From contig NZ_CP015164.1 of assembly GCF_001766235.1 (NCBI RefSeq), positions 1,949,001 through 2,013,000 of the forward strand: 64,000 bases of DNA. The letters are read 5' to 3'. Position numbers and translations under genes: made by a program. Shown one piece after another: positions 8,874 to 17,738 of the stretch; the stretch's first letter is position 1, and every line of letters begins with the position of its first letter. The DNA is from Acetobacter ascendens (GTDB taxonomy: Bacteria; Pseudomonadota; Alphaproteobacteria; Acetobacterales; Acetobacteraceae). The notes beneath the pieces were generated by a model. That model had not been told where the DNA came from. It saw nothing but the letters and a program-made list of their open reading frames with translations, and did no database searches.

Positions 8874-10466
8874 TCAGGGGAACTCTGCCATTTTATCGAG
8901 ATAAACAAAGAGTGTTGCACCCACCTCCAGCGCATTATGGGGGTGCTTGGCAGTCATTGGAGCGTAATAGGTGTTGGGATTGATGACGTACTGTAGGCTT
9001 GGTTCCAATGCCACATTCGGGAACAAAAACGTATGTGCATGAATATCTGCAACAAGATGATCTGCACCTGGACGTTTTCCATCACCCCCACTTATTTTGT
9101 TAGCTTGGCCAAGAAAGTCCTGCTCCCGCGTGCCCAGCTTGCTCCAGTGGAATTGGATGCCGTAACTATCCAAAGGATGCGAGGCAAACGGAGCTTGAAC
9201 AAATGCCCCCAAATATGCTTCTGCTTGTATAGGAGCATAACTTTGAAAATCTGTACCTGCACCACCATAAACGGCTAATGCCATACCGTGTGGGTCTTTG
9301 GTTGCACCATGGTCCTTACGCCACACATATTGTTGCCCACTAAAGAAAATACCGGACATACCTGTATGCATCTGCGCCGCAGAGCTTTTATCATACAGCT
9401 GAGAGGTACCACGCACAGTGCGAATAGGATCTTGCACGGTTGAGGAATTATAATACCCCAAGAACTCATACATGGATGGATAAGCCGTTTTATCAAACCC
9501 GCGCAGGTATCCAATCTCACCCACCCCGGTGGCCCCATTGGATGTGCCCGTATCCCACTTCCAGCCATTTGTAAAAAACGTTGTTTTATTCACCTCTGTA
9601 GCGGCAGCCTGAATGTACAAAGAAGGTGTAATATGGTACATAATGTGACCAGACCATGTGGCATACACAAACGTACTTACCCCAGCATCTTGAGACCAAA
9701 TATCCTTAAAGCAGGTTAGAATCTGATTACAGTTTGGAATTAAGAAATACCGTGAAATATTTGCACGGCCGCCTTCAATTTCCAGTTTGTTATTCATGAG
9801 CTTTTGATCAAGCGTGAGCTCACTGAGATAATTACCACGGAATAGATGCGGAGGCTGATAGCCGATAATGTTATCGCCTACCTGCTGAGACCAGTGCTTA
9901 TCATTATTACGCAGGAAAAAGATATCTTCCCCAAAGTTGATTTGCGCCCCTTTCCAGCCAATTAACTTTTCCAGATCGAATTGGGTTTCAATAACCCCCA
10001 AAGAGTTTTGCAACCTTGTACCGGGGCGAACACCCCCCACAACATTGCTGACAAAATTATCGATCAGAAGCAGATGAAATGTAATGCCATGATCTTTTAA
10101 CGGTTTAAGTGCATTGTAAAAAATACCTTTTTTAGGCTGATTACTTGCAACCGCTACAGGAACAGCCGGCATGATTTTCGTGCTGATATTGTTAGGAGCT
10201 GACATAGAATCACTATCATCATCTACCCGCTTCTTACCTGTAACTGTTAACTCACGAGATTTTTTTAAGAGATCCGAGGCGGCAGATGAATCGGCAATCC
10301 CGCTCTCTATTTGGGATGTTGCGGCATGTTCTTGCAATAGAGCTGGTTGAGCTGTGGCACCTGGCGCAGATTGGGCCCTTGCTGTGCCACTTTCCACAAC
10401 AACAGCAGCACAAGAGAGCATGAAGAATACGCTAAGCGTATTACAGGCCTTGTTCAAATGGTGTGA
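8874..10466 (-). CDS. OprB-like carbohydrate-selective porin
   Basis: A 530-residue outer-membrane beta-barrel porin of the OprB type. A signal peptide is clear when translation starts at 10466 (basic start, hydrophobic LSVFFMLSCAAVVV, cleavage near ARAQ), preceded by GGGGAG; an upstream ATG at 10520 would spoil the signal. The mature part opens with a low-complexity linker, then alternating aromatic strands (FEDIFFLRNND-like, YLSELTLDQKLMNNKLEIEGGRAN, PSLQYVINPNTYY) and the C-terminal barrel end. It lies upstream of iacA on the same strand and probably lets the pathway substrate through the outer membrane; solute specificity is unproven. Confidence 0.75.
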   Translation of the reverse strand, partial: SHHLNKACNTLSVFFMLSCAAVVVESGTARAQSAPGATAQPALLQEHAATSQIESGIADSSAASDLLKKSRELTVTGKKRVDDDSDSMSAPNNISTKIMPAVPVAVASNQPKKGIFYNALKPLKDHGITFHLLLIDNFVSNVVGGVRPGTRLQNSLGVIETQFDLEKLIGWKGAQINFGEDIFFLRNNDKHWSQQVGDNIIGYQPPHLFRGNYLSELTLDQKLMNNKLEIEGGRANISRYFLIPNCNQILTCFKDIWSQDAGVSTFVYATWSGHIMYHITPSLYIQAAATEVNKTTFFTNGWKWDTGTSNGATGVGEIGYLRGFDKTAYPSMYEFLGYYNSSTVQDPIRTVRGTSQLYDKSSAAQMHTGMSGIFFSGQQYVWRKDHGATKDPHGMALAVYGGAGTDFQSYAPIQAEAYLGAFVQAPFASHPLDSYGIQFHWSKLGTREQDFLGQANKISGGDGKRPGADHLVADIHAHTFLFPNVALEPSLQYVINPNTYYAPMTAKHPHNALEVGATLFVYLDKMAEFP

Positions 10467-10906
10467 CATGCAACAGAAAGCTCCCCGCCACTTTCCTTGA
10501 TATTGGACAGAAACACGCATTTTTTCATTCCGGAATCACAATGTTATAGACAAAAAACAGTTCTTCCTTCCGCTCAGAAACCGGAATCCTGAAAACGGGT
10601 TTTGTCATGTTGCTGCATGAGCTCACAAACGACTCTTTTTGTCCTTACGCCGATGTTTCTCATGATGATTATCCTTTTGATGGTTGCTTGGTCTATTGGC
10701 CTGCCTGAATCTAGCGCGCCATCACCCTTTTATTAGAACAATATGAAAGTGAAATTTCCACTAAAAAACTTTTCTCAGGATCATTATTTTTATATCAAAA
10801 TGAACATGCTTAAAAATTAATCACAACGTGCAGATCAATGCCGAAAAAATGTGCGTTCCCGATGCTGCTTTTGGTGCGGGTTTTATGTGTTCTCTATCAT
10901 GAAAAA
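10467..10906. other. Upstream region of the porin gene
   Basis: About 440 bases, AT-rich toward the IS3 end, holding no convincing gene. It should contain the promoter of the porin/iac transcription unit, but I see no promoter hexamers I would defend. Confidence 0.4.
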
Positions 10907-10966
10907 TGAGGTGGTCCCGTCCGTTCGGACAGTTTTGCGGGCTTGATAAGCTATACCCGGTTGTTG

Positions 10967-11845
10967 TTATGCCGCCCTTCTGACGGCGTTGCTGTTGGCC
11001 ATCTGGTCCGGGGTTAACCCCGGACCAGATAGCGTCGGCACGTTATGATACGCCTCATCGGGCGTTCGTCCAGCCAGCGCCGTATGCGGACGCCTTTCGT
11101 TATAATGGGCGATCCATCTGCCAAGTCCGGCCCTCAGTTCTGATCCGGTCTCGAACGCGTGCAGGTAGACGCATTCATATTTCAGCGACCGCCACAGGCG
11201 CTCGATGAACACGTTGTCCAGCCAGCGACCGCGCCCATCCATGCTGATGCGGATCTGACGCTCTTCCAGTATCCCGCTGAAACGGGGTGTCGTAAATTGC
11301 GACCCCTGGTCAGTATTGAAAATGTCCGGGGCGCCATAGCGCATGAGGGCATCCTGTAGCGCCTCGATACAGAACTCCACGTCCATCGTGTTCGACAGAC
11401 GCCAGGACAGGACCTTGCGCGTGAACCAGTCCATGATCGCCACAAGATAGAGAAATCCCCGTTTCATGGGAATATATGTGATATCGGAACACCAGACCTG
11501 GTCAGGCCGATTGATGACCAGATCCCGTAGCAGATATGGATATTTCCGATGTTCCGGATGGGGCACGGTCGTGCGCGGCTTCTGGTAGATCGCCCGCAGG
11601 CCCATGGTCGCCATGAGCCGCCGGACCCGCTTGCGGCCCACTTCATGTCCCAGGCGGCGCAGATGCCATGTCATCTGCCGTGAGCCATAATACGGCGTTT
11701 CCAGGAACTGGGCGTCGATCAGTCGCATCAGCTCCAGATTGGCTTCGCTCTGTGGCACAGGCCGATAGTAGACGCCCGACCGGTTGAGTTGCAGCAGCGT
11801 GCATTGCCGGATTATCGGCAGGCATGCTCTCTTCGGGTCAATCAT
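10967..11845 (-). CDS. IS3-family transposase OrfB (integrase core)
   Basis: A 292-residue rve-type integrase. The DDE residues sit in VWCSDITYIP (first Asp), FNTDQGSQFT (second Asp) and the later NVFIERLWRSLKYE (Glu), followed by the ARR-like HYNERRPHTALAGRTP end. The start ATG shares ATGA with the OrfA stop at 11842-11845, the usual arrangement for OrfA/OrfB coupling. OrfB is whole, but the OrfA it needs is split, so the copy should not transpose on its own. Confidence 0.9.
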   Translation of the reverse strand: MIDPKRACLPIIRQCTLLQLNRSGVYYRPVPQSEANLELMRLIDAQFLETPYYGSRQMTWHLRRLGHEVGRKRVRRLMATMGLRAIYQKPRTTVPHPEHRKYPYLLRDLVINRPDQVWCSDITYIPMKRGFLYLVAIMDWFTRKVLSWRLSNTMDVEFCIEALQDALMRYGAPDIFNTDQGSQFTTPRFSGILEERQIRISMDGRGRWLDNVFIERLWRSLKYECVYLHAFETGSELRAGLGRWIAHYNERRPHTALAGRTPDEAYHNVPTLSGPGLTPDQMANSNAVRRAA

Positions 11846-12005
11846 CTGCCGCCTCTGATCACGCCCAACCGAGCAGAGGCATCCCGCAAAAAATCCCGTT
11901 CCACCAGCAACTGGCCGATCTTGGCGTGCAGTTTCTCTACATCAGCAGGGCTGACTGAAGGTTCCGTTACTGACTTACCAGAAAAAAGGCTTGCCATGCC
12001 TTCGA

Positions 12006-13670
12006 CGCGGAAATCTCACAGAAGGGTTGTACATCGGGTTAGATTATGAAAAAGTCTGTTTTGTACAAAATAATTTTTCATAAGCAATAAACGAACCCGA
12101 TGCAGACAGAGTGTAGCGCAGGCGCGTATGAGTTTCCAGCCTCCTGTGGACGGCGTGTTGTGGCCCGTTTTGACGGGGGTCGCATGAGTTCGGATGGGGG
12201 CGTCATTCTGGTGAAGCAGGCTGATGACATTCTGGGGCTCAGCCGCCGCTTTGCTGCCTGTTTTCGCGATGAACGGCATCCCGGCTTTGTGGAATACCGG
12301 GTTGAAGACCTTGTCCGTCAGCGGATCATGGGCCTGGCACTGGGCTATGAAGACCTTAATGACCATGACGCTTTACGTCATGATCCTGTCATGGGTCTGG
12401 TATCGGGACGTCTGTCAGGAAGCCGGGCCAACTGTGCGGCACTGGCAGGCAAATCCACGCTGAACCGGTTGGAGCGCAGTGGGCAGCAGGCAGATCGTTA
12501 CTGCCGCATCATTGCTGATCATGAGGCCCTGGCTACCCTGTTCGTGACGCTTTTCATGGACCAGCATGAGCGCGCACCCGCCCGGATCGTTCTGGATGTG
12601 GATGCCACCGATGACCGTATCCATGGCCATCAGGAAGGCCGCGCCTTTCATGGATATTACGGCCATAACTGCTATCTTCCCCTGTATGTCTTCTGCGGGG
12701 ACCATCTCCTCAGCGCTACCCTGCGCACGGCAGACAGGGACCCGGGGAAGGAAGCACTGGCAGACATCCGCCGGATCGTGGAGCAGATCAGGAGCCGTTG
12801 GCCCCGGGTGCGTATCCTGGTGCGTGGGGACAGCGGTTTCGCCCGGGACAGTCTGATGACATGGTGCGAAGACAACCACGTTGACTTCCTGTTCGGGCTT
12901 GCAGGCAACACCCGCCTGTATGACCGGATTGCCTCTTTGTCCGCTGAGGTTCGTGACGAAGCCGCCACGACAGGCAGAGCTGCGCGCGGCTTTGCCTCCT
13001 TTGACTGGATCACAAAGGACAGCTGGACGCGCCGCAGGCGGGTCGTGGCCAAGGCCGAATGGCGCCATGGCAACCGCTATCATCGCTTTATTGTCACCAC
13101 GCTACCGCAGGGAATGTCCGACCCCCGCCATCTCTACGAACAGATTTACTGCGCACGCGGGGATATGGAAAACCGCATCAAGGAATGCCAGATGGATCTG
13201 TTCTCAGACAGGACCTCGTCCCACACCATCCGGGCCAACCAGCTCCGGCTGTGGTTCTCGGCCGCAGCCTATGTCCTGCTGACCGCTCTGCAAAGACTGG
13301 CCCTTGGCCAGACCAGCCTGGAGACGGCGACCTGTGGCACCATACGCGCACGACTGCTCAAAATCGCGACACGTGTAACGCTCAGCGTCCGTCGGATTGT
13401 CCTGTCCATGCCGGACATGTTCCCCTGTCAGCATGAATTCGCCCTCGCTCATGCACGATTGCGAAGGCTCCGGCAGGCCATCTGAAGAAACAGACAGTGC
13501 ACAGACCACATAGCTTCCACCAACACTGCCTTCTCAGGCCGTGACACCCTCACTGCGTTCAGAACCCGCCGCCAGAAGCAGAATATCGTCAATATTCCAG
13601 ATCGGGCTCCTGTGGGATGACTGAACTCTACAAAATGACCTGAAATTGCCTCAAGTGTGAGAAATCCGCG
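12006..13670 (+). mobile_element. IS1380 copy 1, complete
   Basis: Ends are CGCGGAAATCTCACA and, read inward from the right, CGCGGATTTCTCACA. The 4-base duplication TCGA flanks it at 12002-12005 and 13671-13674. The size from end to end is 1665 bp, the length known for IS1380 of Acetobacter pasteurianus. It carries one intact transposase. Confidence 0.93.
12100..13485 (+). CDS. IS1380-family transposase
   Basis: A 461-residue DDE transposase. Asp residues of the catalytic set are visible in RIVLDVDATDD and ILVRGDSGFARD, and the Glu region in YCARGDMENRIKECQMDLFSD-like context near residue 350. The protein is nearly identical to the second copy at 20754, differing in a handful of residues (for example HDPVMGLVSG against HDLIFGLASG near residue 92), which suggests separate recent arrivals rather than a single duplication. 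Confidence 0.93.
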   Translation: MQTECSAGAYEFPASCGRRVVARFDGGRMSSDGGVILVKQADDILGLSRRFAACFRDERHPGFVEYRVEDLVRQRIMGLALGYEDLNDHDALRHDPVMGLVSGRLSGSRANCAALAGKSTLNRLERSGQQADRYCRIIADHEALATLFVTLFMDQHERAPARIVLDVDATDDRIHGHQEGRAFHGYYGHNCYLPLYVFCGDHLLSATLRTADRDPGKEALADIRRIVEQIRSRWPRVRILVRGDSGFARDSLMTWCEDNHVDFLFGLAGNTRLYDRIASLSAEVRDEAATTGRAARGFASFDWITKDSWTRRRRVVAKAEWRHGNRYHRFIVTTLPQGMSDPRHLYEQIYCARGDMENRIKECQMDLFSDRTSSHTIRANQLRLWFSAAAYVLLTALQRLALGQTSLETATCGTIRARLLKIATRVTLSVRRIVLSMPDMFPCQHEFALAHARLRRLRQAI

Positions 13671-14014
13671 TCGATCGCCTGGCGCTTCCATTGGGCGATC
13701 ATCGTCTGATGCACGCCATGTTTCGAAGCCAGTTCCGCCAGCGTCAGTTCCCCACGGATCGCCTCCAGCGCAACCCGTGACTTGAACTCTGCCGCATACC
13801 GTTTCCGCGTAATCTTGCCCATAAAACCCGTCCTCGTTCAGGCCAGATGATAGCTTATCGCCCTGTCCGAAAAATGGGAACCACCTCTAAATTTATATAT
13901 GGCTGCGACATATCACGGAAATAATTTCGTATTATTTTAGAAATTCTTTTATCTTTAATAAGTTTTCTAAGATAAATTGTCAGAACAATAATTTCTTTCC
14001 GTCATAAAATTCTG

Positions 14015-14043
14015 TTGACATATACGGAATGAATCTGTCCTAT
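14015..14043 (+). promoter_or_regulatory. Sigma-70-like promoter upstream of the aldehyde dehydrogenase
   Basis: TTGACA at 14015-14020 is followed after 17 bases by TCCTAT at 14038-14043. It sits about 30 bases before the first gene of the plus-strand unit. The -35 is perfect, the -10 is weak, which would suit an activated promoter. Confidence 0.45.
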
Positions 14044-14074
14044 TTCGTTATCAAAACATACATAGGCATTGGTC

Positions 14075-15562
14075 ATGGACTCTTTGCTGGCATCCGTCGC
14101 CAATTTTGTTTCCATATCACATGAATTATACATAAATGGTGGAGCTGTTCCCTCTAGCGGTGATGCACGCTTACCTATTTATGATCCCTCTACCGGCATG
14201 CAAATTGCATCAACAGTCGATGCTACTGCGCAGGATGTAGATCGCGCTGTTACGTCTGCTTTCAACAGTTTCAGATCTGGTGTCTGGAAAGATATGCGCC
14301 CTGCTGAAAGGGAACGCATTCTTTTACGCTTGGCTGACCTTGTAGAACGTGATGCTGAAATATTGGCTCAGCTTGAAACATTGGAACAAGGCAAATCACT
14401 TGCCATCTCACGTGCACTAGAAGCAGGTGGTGCACAAACCTGGATACGATACGTAGCTGGTCTGGCTACAACAATTACTGGCAAGACATTTGATGTCTCT
14501 ATCCCCTTTCCGCCAGATGCGCGTTATACATCCTATACACGGCGCACACCTATAGGCGTTGTAGCTGGCATTATTCCGTGGAACTTCCCTCTGCTAATAG
14601 GTGTATGGAAGGTTCTTCCTGCCTTGGCTGCTGGTTGCTCTGTTGTTGCCAAGCCAGCCGAAACCACCCCTTTAACGCTTCTATATCTTGCGCGCCTAGC
14701 AACAGAAGCCGGTGTGCCTGATGGCGTTTTTAATGTGGTTACAGGTCGCGGCACCGTTGCGGGCAGTCAGCTTGTTAACCATCCTCTTGTCAGCAAAATC
14801 AGTTTTACGGGCTCCACTCCTGTCGGCAAAGCCATTGCCCGCAGTTGTGCGGATAGCCTGAAACGGTTCTCATTAGAATTGGGCGGTAAAAACCCTGCCA
14901 TCGTTTTGGATGATGCAGATCTGGAGCAAACCGTCCAAGGGCTTATGCTGGCATCATTCCTTAATCAGGGGCAGGTTTGTGCTGCATGCTCGCGCATTTA
15001 TGTCACCGATAAAATGTTTGACCCCTTAAGGAATGCCCTTACGCAAGCCATTCAAAATATGACTGTTGGCGCAGGCATGAACCTTCAAGCACAAATCAAT
15101 CCTGTGGTCTCAGCAGTCCAACAAAAGAAAATTCTTTCTTACGTTCAAAACGCCGATACTGAAGCTGAACAGGTTATTATTGGCCAAAACGGCCCCAATG
15201 CAGAGGGATATTACGTTCCCCCAACGCTCATCATAAATCCATCTCCTGAAGCCACCTGCGTAACGGAAGAAATTTTTGGGCCCGTTCTGACCTTAACGCG
15301 TACATCAGATGCAAACGAAGCACTGCAACTAGCAAATACCTCTTCCTTTGGGCTAGCCGCCAGCGTGTGGACGCAAAACCTACAAGCCGCCATGACCCTA
15401 CCCGCACAACTGGAAGCCGGAACCGTATGGGTTAACAGCCACGTCATGATTGATCCCAACATGCCATTTGGTGGGCTGAAACAATCCGGATCTGGAACAG
15501 ACTTTGGATCTGACTGGTTGGATAGCTTCACTATCCAGAAATCCATCTGTATTCGCCATTAA
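14075..15562 (+). CDS. Aldehyde dehydrogenase (phenylacetaldehyde/indoleacetaldehyde type candidate)
   Basis: A 495-residue NAD(P)-dependent aldehyde dehydrogenase. It has the IIPWNFPL and KPAETTPLT nucleotide-binding parts, FTGSTPVGK, the general base Glu in LELGGKNP and the catalytic Cys in GQVCAACSR, then EEIFGPVL and PFGGLKQSG. All key residues are intact. It opens the plus-strand unit and is five bases before the PQQ alcohol dehydrogenase, so it should oxidise the aldehyde that enzyme makes. Given the Iac genes nearby, indole-3-acetaldehyde is the most attractive substrate, but that is inference. Confidence 0.85.
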   Translation: MDSLLASVANFVSISHELYINGGAVPSSGDARLPIYDPSTGMQIASTVDATAQDVDRAVTSAFNSFRSGVWKDMRPAERERILLRLADLVERDAEILAQLETLEQGKSLAISRALEAGGAQTWIRYVAGLATTITGKTFDVSIPFPPDARYTSYTRRTPIGVVAGIIPWNFPLLIGVWKVLPALAAGCSVVAKPAETTPLTLLYLARLATEAGVPDGVFNVVTGRGTVAGSQLVNHPLVSKISFTGSTPVGKAIARSCADSLKRFSLELGGKNPAIVLDDADLEQTVQGLMLASFLNQGQVCAACSRIYVTDKMFDPLRNALTQAIQNMTVGAGMNLQAQINPVVSAVQQKKILSYVQNADTEAEQVIIGQNGPNAEGYYVPPTLIINPSPEATCVTEEIFGPVLTLTRTSDANEALQLANTSSFGLAASVWTQNLQAAMTLPAQLEAGTVWVNSHVMIDPNMPFGGLKQSGSGTDFGSDWLDSFTIQKSICIRH

Positions 15563-15567
15563 AGAGA

Positions 15568-17703
15568 ATGCTTATGTCCCCTCGCCCTCTTGTTCTGGCG
15601 TTACTTGCCGCATCTTTTCTCTCTCCGTCTGTTTATGCAACGGGAACAGACCCCATTGTTGAACAGGCTGACAGTCATCCTGAAAACTGGCCAACCTATG
15701 GCCGTACATATGCTGAGCAGCGGTATAGTCCGCTTGCTCAAATTACGGATCATAATGTTCAGAACCTGCATTTGGCATGGTATCAGGATCTGGATACAAA
15801 CCGCGGGCAAGAGGCCACACCTCTTGTCATTGATGGTGTTATGTACATCAGTACAAATTGGAGCCATGTTGAAGCTCTGGATGCAGCCACAGGCCACGTT
15901 TTATGGAAGTACGACCCCAAAGTTCCGGGGAATGTTGCGGTAAAAGGCTGCTGTGACACGGTTAATCGTGGTGTTGCTTACTGGCAAGGCCGTATTTACG
16001 TTGGAACATTCGATGGCCGCCTGATTGCCTTAGATGCCAAAACAGGCCATGTGGTTTGGAGTGTTCACACCATTCCACATGATGCAACGTTAGGAGACAT
16101 TCGCTCCTACACGGTGGACGGGGCTCCGCGCATTGTTAAAGGCATTGTTATTATTGGCAATGGCGGTGCTGAGTTTGGTGCGCGCGGATTTGTCTCTGGT
16201 TTTGATGCAAAAACAGGCGCGTTACGCTGGCGCTTTTTTACTGTTCCAGCACCATCTAACAAACCTGACCATGCGGCATCCGACAAAGCATTGCATGATA
16301 TTGCCTATCCTACATGGAGCCCAAAAGGCAGCTGGACCAAATCTGGCGGTGGGGGAACCGTATGGGACAGCATTGTTTATGATCCAAAAACAGATCTGGT
16401 TTATCTTGGCGTTGGCAACGGTGCGCCATGGAATTACAAATTCCGTTCTGACGGGGTTGGTGACAATCTATTTCTAGCCAGCATTGTTGCCATAAAACCT
16501 GAAACTGGCGAATATGTATGGCATTTTCAGGAAACACCAAAAGATCAGTGGGATTTCACCGCCTCGCAGCCTATTATGGTAATGGATTTACCCATTCATG
16601 GCGAGCAACGGCATGTTATTGTGCAAGCGCCAAAAAATGGTTTTTTCTATATTCTGGATGCGCAAACAGGTGAGTTTCTTTCTGCTGTTCCTTACACGTT
16701 TCAAAACTGGGCACACAGCATAGATTCCAAAACAGGTCGCCCAGATATTAACCCAGATGCTTTATGGTCTCTTACCAATAAGCCGTGGTTTAGTATCCCC
16801 GGTTCCCTGGGCGGGCATAACTGGGCCCCTATGGCTTATAACCCCCAAACCAAATTGGTATATATTCCTGCCCAACAACTCCCTGAACCCTTTTTGTCTG
16901 ACCCTAAATGGCATATGCACAAACAGGGCGTTAATATGGGTATGGATATGACCGGCCTGCCGGATGATCCAAAAGTTCTAACAGAGGTCAGTAAAACCGT
17001 AAAAGGTTGGTTACTGGCATGGAACCCCGCCGAACAAAAAGCTGCCTTTACCATTCCCCATTCAGCACCTTGGAATGGTGGCGTTCTAACAACTGCGGGT
17101 AATCTGGTTTTTCAGGGGCTTTCAACAGGTTTGTTTGAAGCTTATCGCGCAACAGATGGACACACGCTTTTTTCATTTGATGCACAAACAGGCATTGTTG
17201 CGCCACCCATTTCCTACATGGTGGACGGCAAACAATATATAGCCGTAGAAGCCGGTTGGGGCGGTGTTTTCCCACTTATGGGTGGCGCTTTGGCGCGTTT
17301 GCATAATAGTAGCATAAACCATTCCCGTATCTTGGTCTTTGCACTGGATGGCACTGCAAACCTCCCACCAGTGCAAAATTCAGCACCTCAGCCTATAGCG
17401 CCTACAGGAACATTCTCGCCCGAAAAGGCAAAACTGGGTTACCAGAAATATCAACAATATTGTTTGGCATGCCATGGAGATAACGCCGTAGGCGGGGGCG
17501 TACTGCCAGATTTGCGGTGGTCTGCATTTATCAATTCCACCCAGTCTTTCAGAGATGTTGTGAATAAAGGTGTTCTCTCCGAATACGGAATGGTCAGCTT
17601 TAGTAAAGAAATTTCTCCCGAACAGGTGGAAGATATCAGAAACTTTCTACTGCAACGGGCCACAAGCAGTTACCAATCTCTAGAAGACAAAAAGACGCCA
17701 TAA
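15568..17703 (+). CDS. PQQ-dependent quinohaemoprotein alcohol dehydrogenase
   Basis: A 711-residue periplasmic dehydrogenase. A signal peptide ends near residue 24 (SVYA). The eight-bladed PQQ propeller shows repeated tryptophan-docking motifs and the hallmark adjacent cysteines C128-C129 (KGCCD) that form the ring over PQQ. The last 90 residues are a cytochrome c domain with CLACH at 632-636 and a likely Met ligand in YGMVSF. This is the type II layout: alcohol to aldehyde with electrons passed to the respiratory chain. Being coupled to an aldehyde dehydrogenase and lying opposite an iac operon suggests an aromatic alcohol such as tryptophol; ethanol-type substrates cannot be excluded. Confidence 0.88.
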   Translation: MLMSPRPLVLALLAASFLSPSVYATGTDPIVEQADSHPENWPTYGRTYAEQRYSPLAQITDHNVQNLHLAWYQDLDTNRGQEATPLVIDGVMYISTNWSHVEALDAATGHVLWKYDPKVPGNVAVKGCCDTVNRGVAYWQGRIYVGTFDGRLIALDAKTGHVVWSVHTIPHDATLGDIRSYTVDGAPRIVKGIVIIGNGGAEFGARGFVSGFDAKTGALRWRFFTVPAPSNKPDHAASDKALHDIAYPTWSPKGSWTKSGGGGTVWDSIVYDPKTDLVYLGVGNGAPWNYKFRSDGVGDNLFLASIVAIKPETGEYVWHFQETPKDQWDFTASQPIMVMDLPIHGEQRHVIVQAPKNGFFYILDAQTGEFLSAVPYTFQNWAHSIDSKTGRPDINPDALWSLTNKPWFSIPGSLGGHNWAPMAYNPQTKLVYIPAQQLPEPFLSDPKWHMHKQGVNMGMDMTGLPDDPKVLTEVSKTVKGWLLAWNPAEQKAAFTIPHSAPWNGGVLTTAGNLVFQGLSTGLFEAYRATDGHTLFSFDAQTGIVAPPISYMVDGKQYIAVEAGWGGVFPLMGGALARLHNSSINHSRILVFALDGTANLPPVQNSAPQPIAPTGTFSPEKAKLGYQKYQQYCLACHGDNAVGGGVLPDLRWSAFINSTQSFRDVVNKGVLSEYGMVSFSKEISPEQVEDIRNFLLQRATSSYQSLEDKKTP

Positions 17704-17738
17704 TTCCTGCTTCTCAAAAAAGTTTTGAGGAAAAATCC

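Larger units (their letters stand above)
11842..13822 (-). pseudogene. IS3 OrfA, split by IS1380
   Basis: The N-terminal part (13671-13822) encodes MGKITRKRYAAEFKSRVALE and a helix-turn-helix up to WKRQAI; the C-terminal part (11842-12005) encodes GMASLFSGKS through a coiled-coil segment to GVIRGGR and the stop. IS1380 entered between them at a TCGA, which is duplicated on both sides. Removing the insert restores one OrfA frame of normal size. Confidence 0.88.
10907..13887 (-). mobile_element. IS3-family element interrupted by IS1380
   Basis: The ends are related inverted repeats: GAGGTGGTCCCGTCCGTTCG at the left, and GAGGTGGTTCCCATTTTTCG read inward from the right. Without the 1665-bp IS1380 copy and its 4-base duplication it would be about 1.3 kb, normal for IS3. 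OrfA is split by IS1380, OrfB is intact. The element sits in the intergenic space between the two divergent halves of the catabolic island. Confidence 0.85.

Noticed and set aside
12415..13083. A 222-codon minus-strand frame inside IS1380 (and its twin at 21069-21737)
   Set aside because: It is the antisense shadow of the transposase gene, with the composition expected from the complementary strand of a high-GC gene.
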